Positions 13,213 through 21,632 of a DNA stretch of 21,862 nucleotides are shown here, piece after piece. This DNA comes from Pseudomonadota bacterium. Lineage in GTDB: Bacteria; Desulfobacterota; Desulfobacteria; Desulfobacterales; ETH-SRB1. Where the stretch lies: positions 1 to 21,862 of the forward strand of contig JAHIKR010000355.1 in the NCBI GenBank assembly GCA_018897415.1, in the 5' to 3' direction. The stretch's first letter is position 1; each line of letters starts with the position of its first letter. Under the pieces are notes generated by a model. That model searched no databases, was not told where the DNA came from, and worked only from the letters and a program-made list of their open reading frames with translations. The translations under genes were made by a program, and so were the position numbers.

Positions 13213-15975
13213 ATGAGCTTACATGTTCCCATAATCATAGAAGAGACTGCTGGCATTGACCGAACCAACGAACCGGTCACTGTCGGTATACCCTTTCCTA
13301 AGGGCTTGCTGACTGATACTTCAGGGTTGTGCATAGTTGATCCCGACGCTGGCCATCTCCCCCTTCAAACCCAGGTCCTCGCCACTTGGCATGACGATAG
13401 CTTGAAATGGGTCCTCCTTGACTTTCAGGCCTCCGTAAGAGCTAAAACCACGAAGGAACTGAAGTTAACCTTAACCAGGAACAAACCAGAAGCCACCGCA
13501 GATAAACGATGCCACATATCCACGGAGGAAGGTCAAGACCACCTTCGGGTCGATACAGGAACCGCATCTTTCTTCGTAAATACCCAAGTGTTAAAGCCCC
13601 TTGACCGCGTTGTCATTGGCGACAATAAAATAGTGGATGGCACAAAAAGCCGAATCGTATTGACCGACGTATCAGGCGCTGAATATGAACCGCGCATAAA
13701 CAACATGTTTTTTGAAACCAAAGGACCATTGAGAACTACCCTAAAGGTGGAAGGTGAATTCAGAACGTCCCCCAAATCAAGTTTTGCTGCCTTCTTTTCC
13801 AGGGTGCACTTGTTTGCAAACAGCTCTCTCGTCAAAATAGAATTTACCATACTGAATCCACGAGCAGCTAAACACCCTGGTGGCCTGTGGGATCTCGGCG
13901 ATCCGGGCTCAATCTTTTTCAAGGACCTCTCCATCCATACTGCCCTGAACACCAACAACGGACCACCGTCAATCTCGTATCAGCTATACGAAGACCCCGT
14001 CCCCATGGACTATCAGAATAAGCTCACAGCTCACAGCTCACAGCTCACAGCAAAAGATCCAGGAAGCTTTACCCCGCTAAATGATGACCTATCAACTAAG
14101 AATGCCCATGAACTAAGAGCTGAGAGCTATGAGCTAAATGGCGGAAGCCATTTGCTCATTTATCAAGACAGTAGTGGTGGTGAAAACTGGAAAAGCAGAA
14201 ATCATGTAAACCGGAACAATGAGGTCAAGAATTCCTTCAGAGGTTATCGAATTTACGAGAATGGGAAGTTGAAAAGTGAAGGGCTTCGGGCAAACCCTGT
14301 CATTTCTATTTCTGATGAAAAAAAGAAAATAGCTGCTTCTGTCCAGTACTTCTGGCAAAATTTTCCAAAGGGCCTTGAGGCCGAGGACAACACCATCGCA
14401 ATACGACTGTTTCCCAAGCATTTCGATGACGTTTTCGAGTTGCAAGGCGGAGAACAGAAAACCCACACTGTTTTCCTTAATTTTGGGAAATCTGATAGTG
14501 AAAATTATCGCCTGGATTGGATACAAACTCCGCTTATACCACGCGCAACCCCTGAATGGTATGCTAAATCAAAGGCTTTCTATTATCTGATTCCGGAAAT
14601 TGAAGATCCCAATAAGGAATTAATAGGATTAATAAATACAGCTATAAACGGAAGCAACACCTTCTTTCACAGGCGTGAAATTATTGATGAATATGGCTGG
14701 AGAAATTTCGGGGAGTTCTATGCAGATCATGAAGCAGTTGGACACAAAGGCACTGAACCTTTTATTTCTCATTACAATAATCAGTACGATTGCATATATG
14801 GCGCTTTAATGCAATTTGTAAGGAGCGGTGATGCAAAATGGTTCATTCTGGCTGACCAGCTTTGCGACCATGTAAAAGATATAGATATTTATCATACAGA
14901 TGATGACCGTCCTGAATTTAACCATGGCCTTTTCTGGCATACTGAACATTATCTTGATGCACAAACCGCTACACACAGATGCTCTTCAATAAGGCATGCC
15001 AAATACAGGGATCTGGCAAATTATGGTGGCGGTCCGTCACAGTCTCATAACTATTCTTCCGGTTTTATCTATCATTATTATTTAACAGGTGATCAATTAT
15101 CAAAAACGGCTGTTATTGACCTCGCGTCATTTATTGTTAATAGCATTGATATGGCTGGCACTTTGACAAATAAAATTATCAGCATGATAAAAAAAACCAG
15201 CTCGGCGCTAAAAAGTATGATCAGCAGACGTGAACTTGTGCAGTATGACAAAGTGTATGGGCTTGACGGGCCAGGGAGGGCAAGCGGAAATTCCTTAAAT
15301 ACATTACTTGATGCCTATGTACTCACAAATGACAGTATGTTTCTTGAAAAAGCCGAAGATCTTATTTGCGCGTGTGTCCATCCGGATGATGATATTCATA
15401 AACGTGATCTTCTTGATGCAGAAAACAGATGGATGTATACCATTTTTTTTCAGGCTCTGGGGAAATATCTTGATTTAAAAATTGAAAACAACCAGTTAGA
15501 TTTTATGTTTCAATATGGTGTAAAAAGCCTGGTTAATTACGGGAAATGGATGGTTGAAAATGAATACCCCTATCTTGAAAAACCTGAAAAACTGGAGTAT
15601 CCTAATGAAACTTGGGCAGCACAGGATATTCGCAAATGCAATGCGCTCCTTTTTGCTTCAAAATATGCTGATTCACGCTTGAACCAGGTGTTTATAGAAA
15701 AAGCTGAGTATTTTTTTCAGGAAGCGCTTAAATATCTGTATGAGTTTGAAACAAAAGATTTGACCCGACCAATTGTGTTAATGTTGTTAAATGGCTTTAT
15801 GAATGACAACCGGACATATTCATCGTCTATTATGAAAAATTTGATTGATATAGATGTTTCCAGATACAAAAAGTCCTTTAATTTCAATGAGCATATATTG
15901 AAATGTATTAATAGAGAATTCCAGTATGTTAAATGGCGCATTATATCAAAATTACGAGCGGTTCGGATAAAATAA
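13213..15975 (+). CDS. PcRGLX/YetA-like RIFT-barrel and alpha/alpha-toroid protein, lyase-like
   Basis: About 920 aa. The start NEPVTVGIPFPKGLL, then DSLKWVLLDFQASV (~60-73), is typical of the N-terminal RIFT-barrel domain of PcRGLX/YetA-like exo-rhamnogalacturonan lyase relatives (PL26-like). The C-terminal half (from ~residue 456) looks like the alpha/alpha toroid: YGWRNFGEFYADHEA (~492-506), QYDCIYGALMQFVRSGD, and HTEHYLDAQTATHRC (~576-590) with clustered His, Tyr and Arg. No signal peptide is visible, which is odd for a lyase. ATG 13213 is preferred over TTG 13201; it lies in a CTATGAG heptamer and has no Shine-Dalgarno. Residues ~270-310 are encoded by heptamer repeats. G+C falls near 14580, at the domain boundary. 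It may trim or cleave the polymer, or be catalytically dead. Confidence 0.68.
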   Translation: MSLHVPIIIEETAGIDRTNEPVTVGIPFPKGLLTDTSGLCIVDPDAGHLPLQTQVLATWHDDSLKWVLLDFQASVRAKTTKELKLTLTRNKPEATADKRCHISTEEGQDHLRVDTGTASFFVNTQVLKPLDRVVIGDNKIVDGTKSRIVLTDVSGAEYEPRINNMFFETKGPLRTTLKVEGEFRTSPKSSFAAFFSRVHLFANSSLVKIEFTILNPRAAKHPGGLWDLGDPGSIFFKDLSIHTALNTNNGPPSISYQLYEDPVPMDYQNKLTAHSSQLTAKDPGSFTPLNDDLSTKNAHELRAESYELNGGSHLLIYQDSSGGENWKSRNHVNRNNEVKNSFRGYRIYENGKLKSEGLRANPVISISDEKKKIAASVQYFWQNFPKGLEAEDNTIAIRLFPKHFDDVFELQGGEQKTHTVFLNFGKSDSENYRLDWIQTPLIPRATPEWYAKSKAFYYLIPEIEDPNKELIGLINTAINGSNTFFHRREIIDEYGWRNFGEFYADHEAVGHKGTEPFISHYNNQYDCIYGALMQFVRSGDAKWFILADQLCDHVKDIDIYHTDDDRPEFNHGLFWHTEHYLDAQTATHRCSSIRHAKYRDLANYGGGPSQSHNYSSGFIYHYYLTGDQLSKTAVIDLASFIVNSIDMAGTLTNKIISMIKKTSSALKSMISRRELVQYDKVYGLDGPGRASGNSLNTLLDAYVLTNDSMFLEKAEDLICACVHPDDDIHKRDLLDAENRWMYTIFFQALGKYLDLKIENNQLDFMFQYGVKSLVNYGKWMVENEYPYLEKPEKLEYPNETWAAQDIRKCNALLFASKYADSRLNQVFIEKAEYFFQEALKYLYEFETKDLTRPIVLMLLNGFMNDNRTYSSSIMKNLIDIDVSRYKKSFNFNEHILKCINREFQYVKWRIISKLRAVRIK
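14021..14051 (+). repeat. In-gene AGCTCAC heptamer tract
   Basis: Four perfect AGCTCAC units plus AGC (31 bases, 4.4 copies), encoding KLTAHSSQLTAK within the RIFT-barrel gene. It is the most perfect tandem repeat in the window and is not a multiple of three, so unit gain or loss would shift the frame. Confidence 0.9.
14089..14140 (+). repeat. In-gene CTNNNNN heptamers (degenerate)
   Basis: CTATCAA-CTAAGAA (14089-14102), then CTAAGAG-CTGAGAG-CTATGAG-CTAAATG (14113-14140), encoding LSTKN and ELRAESYELN. These are the same units as in the intergenic arrays, here read in frame inside the RIFT-barrel protein. Confidence 0.7.
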
Positions 15976-16013
15976 TTGAATTTTCAATATGTTATACGAT
16001 GGTATAATATCGA

Positions 16014-16829
16014 ATGAAATTAGACAGTAAAAAACGTTTGGAAAGAGAAAAGGCATTTCACGATCAGCTATTTAAAAAAAATATCAACATTCGGAGTAGT
16101 ACTTCGATATTTTATTCAATAGCTCGCAGAAGTTTTTCAGATTATCGTAACATTGTGTTTTCAAAAATTGAAGAAAAACCGGTTAGAGTTCTTGAGTACG
16201 GTTGTGGAAAAGGAAGTTTAGCATTCGAATTAGCAAAAAAGGGGGCCGAGGTAGTTGGCATAGATATTTCCGAAGTTGCGGTTAAAAATGCTATCAAAAA
16301 GAGTTCCAACCTGAAAGATATTAAAGGAAAACTTTGTTTTAAGGTTATGAACGCAGAAGATCTTGAGTTTCCTAAGGAATATTTTGATATAATATGCGGG
16401 TCAGCAATATTGCATCATTTAGATCTGGAGCGTGCATATAGCCAGCTTCATAAAGTACTTAAACTGGAAAGCAAAGCTGTTTTCCTTGAACCGCTTGGTC
16501 ATAATCCATTGATAAATTTATATCGCCGGTTGACACCGTATAGTAGAACAATTGATGAACATCCCTTATTAATAAAGGATTTCAACATGGCAAGAAAATA
16601 TTTTAAAAAAGTGGAGTATGAATGTTATCAGTTGCTTACACTTTTTGCCGTACCATTTGCTAATACAACATATTTTAATAAACTTCTTGATTTGTTAGAA
16701 GTTATTGAAAAGCGCCTTTTTAATAAGATCCCTGCGGCACAATTTCTTGCATGGTCGGTTATTGTAAGTTTCAGCAAAAAAGCTAATATGAGCAATTATC
16801 AATGTCGGACAATGACAAAATTAATTTGA
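16014..16829 (+). CDS. Class I SAM-dependent methyltransferase (Methyltransf_11/25 type)
   Basis: A 271-aa protein with clear motif I VLEYGCGKGSLAFELA (59-74), acidic motif II VVGIDIS (~80-86), MNAEDLEFP (~112-120) and the post-motif FDIICGSAILHHLD (~124-137). LKLESKAVFLEPLGHNPLINLYR follows in the later part of the fold. This is a general small-molecule methyltransferase profile, similar to UbiE/BioC-like enzymes that act on sugars or lipids. It is strongly A+T-rich. A TATAAT (16003-16008) lies just before the ATG but has no well-spaced -35. It is 15 bases upstream of the adenylate-forming enzyme, so the two probably act together on a modified sugar or an acyl substituent. Exact substrate unknown. 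Confidence 0.8.
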   Translation: MKLDSKKRLEREKAFHDQLFKKNINIRSSTSIFYSIARRSFSDYRNIVFSKIEEKPVRVLEYGCGKGSLAFELAKKGAEVVGIDISEVAVKNAIKKSSNLKDIKGKLCFKVMNAEDLEFPKEYFDIICGSAILHHLDLERAYSQLHKVLKLESKAVFLEPLGHNPLINLYRRLTPYSRTIDEHPLLIKDFNMARKYFKKVEYECYQLLTLFAVPFANTTYFNKLLDLLEVIEKRLFNKIPAAQFLAWSVIVSFSKKANMSNYQCRTMTKLI

Positions 16830-16844
16830 AGATAATGTGAGAAT

Positions 16845-18239
16845 ATGGGTCTGCTTGAGACAATTTACCAGAAAAGTCCAGTATTTTTTCAATCATTTGT
16901 TTTAAACGCCAAAGCTTTTGAACTTTATCTGGAGAGATATGGGAAAAAATTTTGGAGCCTTTTTGCAGAGTTCGACAAGAATCAATGGTTATCTGAATCA
17001 GACCTTGAGCATTATCAAAATGAAAAATTGCAACTTTTGATTAACCATGCATATGAAACAGTTCCATATTATAGAGATATAATGCGACAGTTGCACCTTG
17101 TGCCAAGAGATATAAAAACTGTAAAAGATCTACCTAAATTACCTATTCTGACAAGAGAACACATTAAAAATAATTATCAGCAATTAATTTCTCCAAAGTT
17201 AAAAGGGATTTATTTGAGACATGGGCATACTAGTGGAACAACAGGTTCGCCTCTCGATGTATGCTATGATGTGAAAACATGTGTTGTTCATCATGTGGCT
17301 GATTGGCGTCAAAAATACTGGGCGGGGTTGAAATATGGAATACCGTATGCATCTATTCAGGGAAGAGTAATTGTCCCAATAAAACAGAACAAACCGCCAT
17401 TCTGGCGCAAAAATTACATAAACAATCAGCTTTTTCTTTCATCATTTCATTTAACGAATGATAATATGCCATATTATTTTGATAAATTAAAAAAGGATAA
17501 CATTAAGTTTGTCGAAGGTTATCCGTCCACTGTCTACATTCTTGCGATGCATCTGAACAAAAAGAATACGACCTTTCCGTTAGATGCTGTTTTGACTTCT
17601 TCTGAGACATTATTTGATTACCAGCAAGAAGCTATAGAAAAAGCATTTTGTTGTAAGATATTTGATTTCTATGGCATGGCTGAAAGAGCTGTTTTTGCAA
17701 CAGAATGCGAAAAACATGAAGGAAAACATCTTAACATGGATTATGGTATTATTGAGTTTCTGGATAGTAAGAATAAACCCGTTGAAAAAGAAAAGTTGGG
17801 GCGAATTGTGGCTACTAGTCTGCACAATTTTGCTATGCCTTTGATACGCTATCAGACAAATGATTCATGTTCTTTGAAAGCAAAGGTATGTAGTTGTGGT
17901 AGGGGATTTCCGTTGATGGACGATGTTGCAACAAAAAATGAGAGTATAGTAACACTTCCTGATGGAAGGCTGATTTCCCCATCAGTTCTAACCCACCCCT
18001 TTAAACCAATGCGAAATATTGTTGAATCACAAATCATTCAAAACAAAATCGATCAATTGCTTGTCAAGATTGTAAAGACCAGCAATTATACCCGGCAAGA
18101 TGAAGCCGCCTTAATTTCTGCTTTTAACGAAAGGCTTGGAAGCGAAATTACAATTAAGGTTGAGTATGTAGATTTAATTCCAAGAACAAAAAGTGGAAAA
18201 TTCAAATGGGTAAATTCAACAATTGTGCCTGAGTTTTAA
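16845..18239 (+). CDS. PaaK/CapK-like adenylate-forming enzyme
   Basis: A 464-aa member of the phenylacetate-CoA ligase-like branch of the ANL superfamily, often annotated CapK in capsule loci. It carries the P-loop TSGTTGSPL (129-137), YGMAERAVFATEC (~278-290; the substrate/adenylate motif), an LIRYQTNDSC segment (~336-345) containing the ribose-contacting acidic region, and the C-terminal IPRTKSGKFKW (~448-458) with the mobile-domain lysine. A CxC cluster (VCSCGRG) may bind metal, as in some PaaK-like proteins. Family chemistry is ATP-dependent activation of a carboxylate to acyl-AMP, sometimes passed to CoA or an amine. In EPS loci its precise role is not established; acylation or amino-acyl decoration of a sugar is plausible. 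Confidence 0.8.
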   Translation: MGLLETIYQKSPVFFQSFVLNAKAFELYLERYGKKFWSLFAEFDKNQWLSESDLEHYQNEKLQLLINHAYETVPYYRDIMRQLHLVPRDIKTVKDLPKLPILTREHIKNNYQQLISPKLKGIYLRHGHTSGTTGSPLDVCYDVKTCVVHHVADWRQKYWAGLKYGIPYASIQGRVIVPIKQNKPPFWRKNYINNQLFLSSFHLTNDNMPYYFDKLKKDNIKFVEGYPSTVYILAMHLNKKNTTFPLDAVLTSSETLFDYQQEAIEKAFCCKIFDFYGMAERAVFATECEKHEGKHLNMDYGIIEFLDSKNKPVEKEKLGRIVATSLHNFAMPLIRYQTNDSCSLKAKVCSCGRGFPLMDDVATKNESIVTLPDGRLISPSVLTHPFKPMRNIVESQIIQNKIDQLLVKIVKTSNYTRQDEAALISAFNERLGSEITIKVEYVDLIPRTKSGKFKWVNSTIVPEF

Positions 18240-18277
18240 ATTCTTTTGATTCTTTTTCCAAAAACACTGGTTAGATT

Positions 18278-19231
18278 ATGACTGCATTTATAACAAATAA
18301 CCCATTGGTCTCAATCATAATACCGGCAAAGAACGAAGCTGAAATTATTGGTAACTGTCTAAGTGCGTTAATCAAAATTGATTTTTCGCCACAACGTTAT
18401 GAGGTTATTGTAATAGATAATGGGTCTGTTGACGAAACTGTGAGCATTGCAAAGAAGTTCGGTGCAAGGGTCTTTTCTATGCCAGCGGCTAATATATCAA
18501 AGCTTCGAAATTACGGTGCGGACAAGGCTTGCGGGGAAATATTGGCCTTTGTTGATGCAGATGTATTAGTAGAAAAGCAATGGCTAAATAATGCGTTAAA
18601 ATTATTAAACTCCCCAATAGTTGGCTGTGTTGGCAGCAGTCCTAAAATACCAGATAACTCAACATGGGTTGAGCAAACGTGGCATTTGCAAATTAGTATG
18701 CGACCCGAAAGAGAATACAGAAAATGGATAGCGTCAATGAATATGATTATACCCGCCAATATTTTTAAAGAAATAGGTGGATTCAATGAAAAATTGGTAA
18801 CTTGCGAGGATGTCGACTTGGGGTATCGCTTAAGTAAACGTTACAAAATAATTGCTGACAAATCAATAGGTGCTGTCCATTTAGGTGAGGCTAAAACCCT
18901 ATGGCAGCTTTTTTTGAAGGAAAGTTGGAGAGGTATGGGTAACTTTGACGGCTTACGTGCGCATGGTTTCATATTGCAAGAGTTTCCAAGCCATGCTATC
19001 TCATTTTTTTATACGAGTTTCATATTCGTATTTCCTGTTTCAATCATCTTAAAACAAACCGTTGCGGTAGTTGCTCTATGCGTTCTATCCTGCATCTTTC
19101 CACTACTAAAGGCATTAATTGTTTGTTGGCGATTAAGAAGCCCTTTGCCATTTCTGAAGCTTGTTATCGTATGGATGGTGTATAGTTTTGCCAGAGGATT
19201 CAGCATGTTGCGATTATTTGCAGGCCGATGA
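18278..19231 (+). CDS. GT2 glycosyltransferase with C-terminal membrane helices
   Basis: A 317-aa protein with VSIIIPAKNEAE (10-21), VIDNGSVDETV (~47-57), the metal-binding FVDADVL with D93-A-D95, GGFNEKLVTCEDVDLGYR (E177/D178) and ESWRGMGN (~225). Two or three hydrophobic helices follow (~235-305). It aligns throughout with the GT2 half of the protein at 4230, sharing GGFNEKLVTCEDVD, LGEA and W-R-G blocks, but it stops where that protein continues into the HAD domain. The two are paralogues in one locus and probably add similar residues to different acceptors. The C-terminal helices suggest it works at the inner membrane on a lipid-linked substrate. No clear ribosome site precedes the ATG. 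Confidence 0.83.
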   Translation: MTAFITNNPLVSIIIPAKNEAEIIGNCLSALIKIDFSPQRYEVIVIDNGSVDETVSIAKKFGARVFSMPAANISKLRNYGADKACGEILAFVDADVLVEKQWLNNALKLLNSPIVGCVGSSPKIPDNSTWVEQTWHLQISMRPEREYRKWIASMNMIIPANIFKEIGGFNEKLVTCEDVDLGYRLSKRYKIIADKSIGAVHLGEAKTLWQLFLKESWRGMGNFDGLRAHGFILQEFPSHAISFFYTSFIFVFPVSIILKQTVAVVALCVLSCIFPLLKALIVCWRLRSPLPFLKLVIVWMVYSFARGFSMLRLFAGR

Positions 19232-19342
19232 TGGGCTCTTTCCCTGGTAATACATAGCTTTTATGAGATTATCCACTCGGTTGAACAAAATCCGGCATTG
19301 GTAACAATTAGAACGGTAAATCCTTTATGACAAAAAAACTAT

Positions 19343-19350
19343 AAGGGGGA
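19343..19350 (+). promoter_or_regulatory. Strong ribosome binding site of the secreted lyase-like gene
   Basis: AAGGGGGA six bases before ATG 19357, the best Shine-Dalgarno in the right half of the window. With a 125-base gap upstream, this gene may be expressed independently and strongly. Confidence 0.55.
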
Positions 19351-19356
19351 TTAATT

Positions 19357-20496
19357 ATGCTTTCGAAAAGATTTGTTTTATTAATAGTTCTTATTTCATT
19401 GATTAGCATGGTATCATTGGTTTCCGAATCATCTGCTGAAGTAATCTTTCGAGAAGATTTTGATGGTTATACAAATGAATGGGTTCCTGATCAACCAACT
19501 GCGTTCTGGCCCTGCACGAAAGACATTGGTGGCAGTTGTACCGTTGGAGGTTATACTGATTATCCACTTTCCTATATGCCGAACGGTCAAAGGACTTTCG
19601 ATAACAGTTGGAATGGATGGCATACTGATAATTGGGGCACTGATGTTAGAATTGTTACAGGAGAAGGAGTGAACGGTTCACCTTGCTTTAAAATAACTTA
19701 TCCTGCTGCTACATGTGGTGCATTGCCTAAGGCATCTATTTCTAAATGGCTGGGAGCAGAAGGGTATAATGAAATTTATCTTCGATATTACTTTAAATTT
19801 GATGATAGCGGAGATGACAAATATGGCTGGTATAATATGGCTCATCTTGAATATAAAATGATGAGAAATTTTCAGGGGGTAAACTTTAATGCATTAAAAC
19901 CATATCAAGGTGGTTACTATGTCCATCCCGACACCTATGACGGGACATTTGTTCCTCAGAGTGGTTCCGGAAGTGCTTTTGGAGATTCTATTGTACCAGG
20001 TTTTGGCATGATTTCGACTCGGATAGATTGGAAAACAGGGAATGAAACAGATAATCGAGGAATATGGGGGTTCCCTACAGATCGGACTTGGGCGTATATT
20101 TCTCCTCTACCCGGTGCTGCGGATCAAACCCATGTTTGCGGGCCTATATACGATAAAAATCACCCAACAAATGCTGGTGATTTTATGAATCCGCAAACAT
20201 GGCATTGTATTGAATTTCACTGGAAACTTTCAACGGTTGAACCTCCGGGTACCCCGAATGGTATCTTTGAGATTTGGTTAGACGGACATTATGCTGGGAA
20301 AGGTAATTCCGTCTTTCATGGAGAAAACTGGATTAACGTACAATCAGATGGGGGTATGAACCTTTTTGGTTTTGGAGATAATTCATTTAACTGCTCGACT
20401 GAGCATGACATTTCCTATTATATAGACAATATTGTTTTTAGTACAGAATATATTGGACCTTTACCAAGCTCAGTACAGAATGTTGGATATGAATAA
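19357..20496 (+). CDS. Secreted polysaccharide-lyase-like / ConA-like jelly-roll protein
   Basis: A 379-aa protein with a clear Sec signal peptide: basic MLSKR, hydrophobic core FVLLIVLISLIS, and probable cleavage after SESSA (A27|E28). The mature part is rich in aromatic residues and Gly, with EVIFREDFDGY at its start, NEIYLRYYFKF (~139-149), WHCIEFHWKL (~286-295), GIFEIWLDGHYAG (~304-316) and ISYYIDNIVFS near the end. This succession matches concanavalin-like beta-jelly-roll polysaccharide lyases or lectin-like proteins (PL14/PL20-type layout), but I cannot place it in one family. About seven cysteines remain in the exported protein. No PEP-CTERM tail is present at the C-terminus. In this locus it probably trims, depolymerises or binds the exported polymer in the periplasm or outside the cell. 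Confidence 0.6.
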   Translation: MLSKRFVLLIVLISLISMVSLVSESSAEVIFREDFDGYTNEWVPDQPTAFWPCTKDIGGSCTVGGYTDYPLSYMPNGQRTFDNSWNGWHTDNWGTDVRIVTGEGVNGSPCFKITYPAATCGALPKASISKWLGAEGYNEIYLRYYFKFDDSGDDKYGWYNMAHLEYKMMRNFQGVNFNALKPYQGGYYVHPDTYDGTFVPQSGSGSAFGDSIVPGFGMISTRIDWKTGNETDNRGIWGFPTDRTWAYISPLPGAADQTHVCGPIYDKNHPTNAGDFMNPQTWHCIEFHWKLSTVEPPGTPNGIFEIWLDGHYAGKGNSVFHGENWINVQSDGGMNLFGFGDNSFNCSTEHDISYYIDNIVFSTEYIGPLPSSVQNVGYE

Positions 20497-20590
20497 ATTC
20501 ATGGTCTTCGATTATTTATTTTGTATTTAAGAAATTGCAAATGTAAAACCCTTTTAAAAATAAGAAAATAAGCATTATTTGAGGAGTTCA

Positions 20591-20617
20591 ATGTTATACT
20601 TTTGTAATTTGCATTGA
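20591..20617 (+). CDS. Possible 8-residue leader ORF coupled to the next gene
   Basis: ATG 20591 follows GAGGAG (20581-20586) and encodes MLYFCNLH, stopping at TGA 20615-20617. That stop overlaps the TTG 20614 of the downstream glycosyltransferase (TTGA). The arrangement fits translational coupling, or alternatively a frameshifted original start of the downstream gene. It is too short to be recognised as a protein. Confidence 0.25.
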   Translation: MLYFCNLH

Positions 20618-21513
20618 AAAGCAGACTTGATTCTAATCGGGCAAATAACGCAAAAAAAATGAACAAAATGATAAAAAAAATGCAGTACGTTAAAAGTTTT
20701 TTACGTGAGTTGTTTGATGATTATATGCGTAATAACATGTTTTTTAGAAAGAGGATATCTATAAAAGATGAATTTGGTATAGAAGTTACTGTAAGTCTAA
20801 CAACAACATCATTTCGTATTCACCAAATATCAAAGGTTATTAGAACTCTATTAAATCAATCTTATATTCCTGAGAGGGTCGTGTTGTGGGTTTCGCTGGA
20901 ACCATATTTGAAGGATGAAGGAGTAAATGAAATTGATATACCAGCTAAATTAAAAAAGATGCAATCGAAGAGTATATTCGAGATCGCATGGACTAAAAAT
21001 ATAGGATCATATAGAAAATTAATTCCATCTTTGATGAAATATGAAGGAGTAATTGTAACCGCTGATGATGATACTTTTTACCCCAGAGATTGGTTAAAGA
21101 GATTATTTGATATGTACTTGGAAAATCCACATCATATTTGCTGTTATAGAGGAACTAAAATGCAGAAAAATAATGATGGTTCTTTTGTGCTCTATGCGAA
21201 ATGGAAGTCCTTTGAATCAGATGAGAATGGTAGGTATTGCTTCCCTACAGGAAAGGATGGTATTTTATACCCTCTTGAATCCTTAAGCAGAGAAGTGTTT
21301 AATGAAGAGGCGTTTAAAAAACTGGCACCAACTGGCGATGATATTTGGTTTAAGGCAATGTCTATGTTAAATAATACTTTGGTAAGAAAAATTAGAGATC
21401 ATAAAGATTTTCCCACCTTACCCAGTTCAGACGAAACAGGCTTGTTAAGTATAAATAAAGTAGCAAATGATGAGCAAATTATTGCAGTATTTAATGAATA
21501 CAATATTACATGA
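20614..21513 (+). CDS. Glycosyltransferase-like protein (GT-A fold)
   Basis: A 299-aa protein if started at TTG 20614; ATG 20659 (MNKMIKKMQYV) is an alternative, and neither has its own Shine-Dalgarno. After a basic N-terminus comes VTVSLTTTSFRIHQISKVIRTLL (~59-81 in outline), resembling the first strand and helix of GT-A enzymes. VIVTADDDTFYPRDW (~146-160), with the D151-D152-D153 metal-binding triplet, is in the right place for a DxD motif. TGDDIWFKAM (~244-253) resembles the catalytic-base region of related capsular glycosyltransferases. It is very A+T-rich. It is the last polysaccharide gene before the IS66 element, so the locus may have been interrupted or truncated here. Sugar specificity unknown. 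Confidence 0.72.
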   Translation: MKSRLDSNRANNAKKMNKMIKKMQYVKSFLRELFDDYMRNNMFFRKRISIKDEFGIEVTVSLTTTSFRIHQISKVIRTLLNQSYIPERVVLWVSLEPYLKDEGVNEIDIPAKLKKMQSKSIFEIAWTKNIGSYRKLIPSLMKYEGVIVTADDDTFYPRDWLKRLFDMYLENPHHICCYRGTKMQKNNDGSFVLYAKWKSFESDENGRYCFPTGKDGILYPLESLSREVFNEEAFKKLAPTGDDIWFKAMSMLNNTLVRKIRDHKDFPTLPSSDETGLLSINKVANDEQIIAVFNEYNIT

Positions 21514-21632
21514 GTAATTGACCCTCTAGTTTCGCACCCGACATTTTCAGCCAGACTAAAGCCGTGTATGCCTATATCATGTTTTTATAAAGACAAAATC
21601 AACAAGTGTCCAATTAGATATCAAATAAATTC

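Noticed and set aside
15976..16008. Sigma-70 promoter (TTGAAT ... TATAAT) before the methyltransferase at 16014
   Set aside because: Spacing is 21 bases, and the TATAAT is only 5 bases from the ATG, so it would give an essentially leaderless transcript. Likely chance in A+T-rich DNA.
20440..20496. PEP-CTERM sorting tail on the secreted lyase-like protein
   Set aside because: The C-terminus has no PEP motif, hydrophobic helix or basic end; it stops at SSVQNVGYE.
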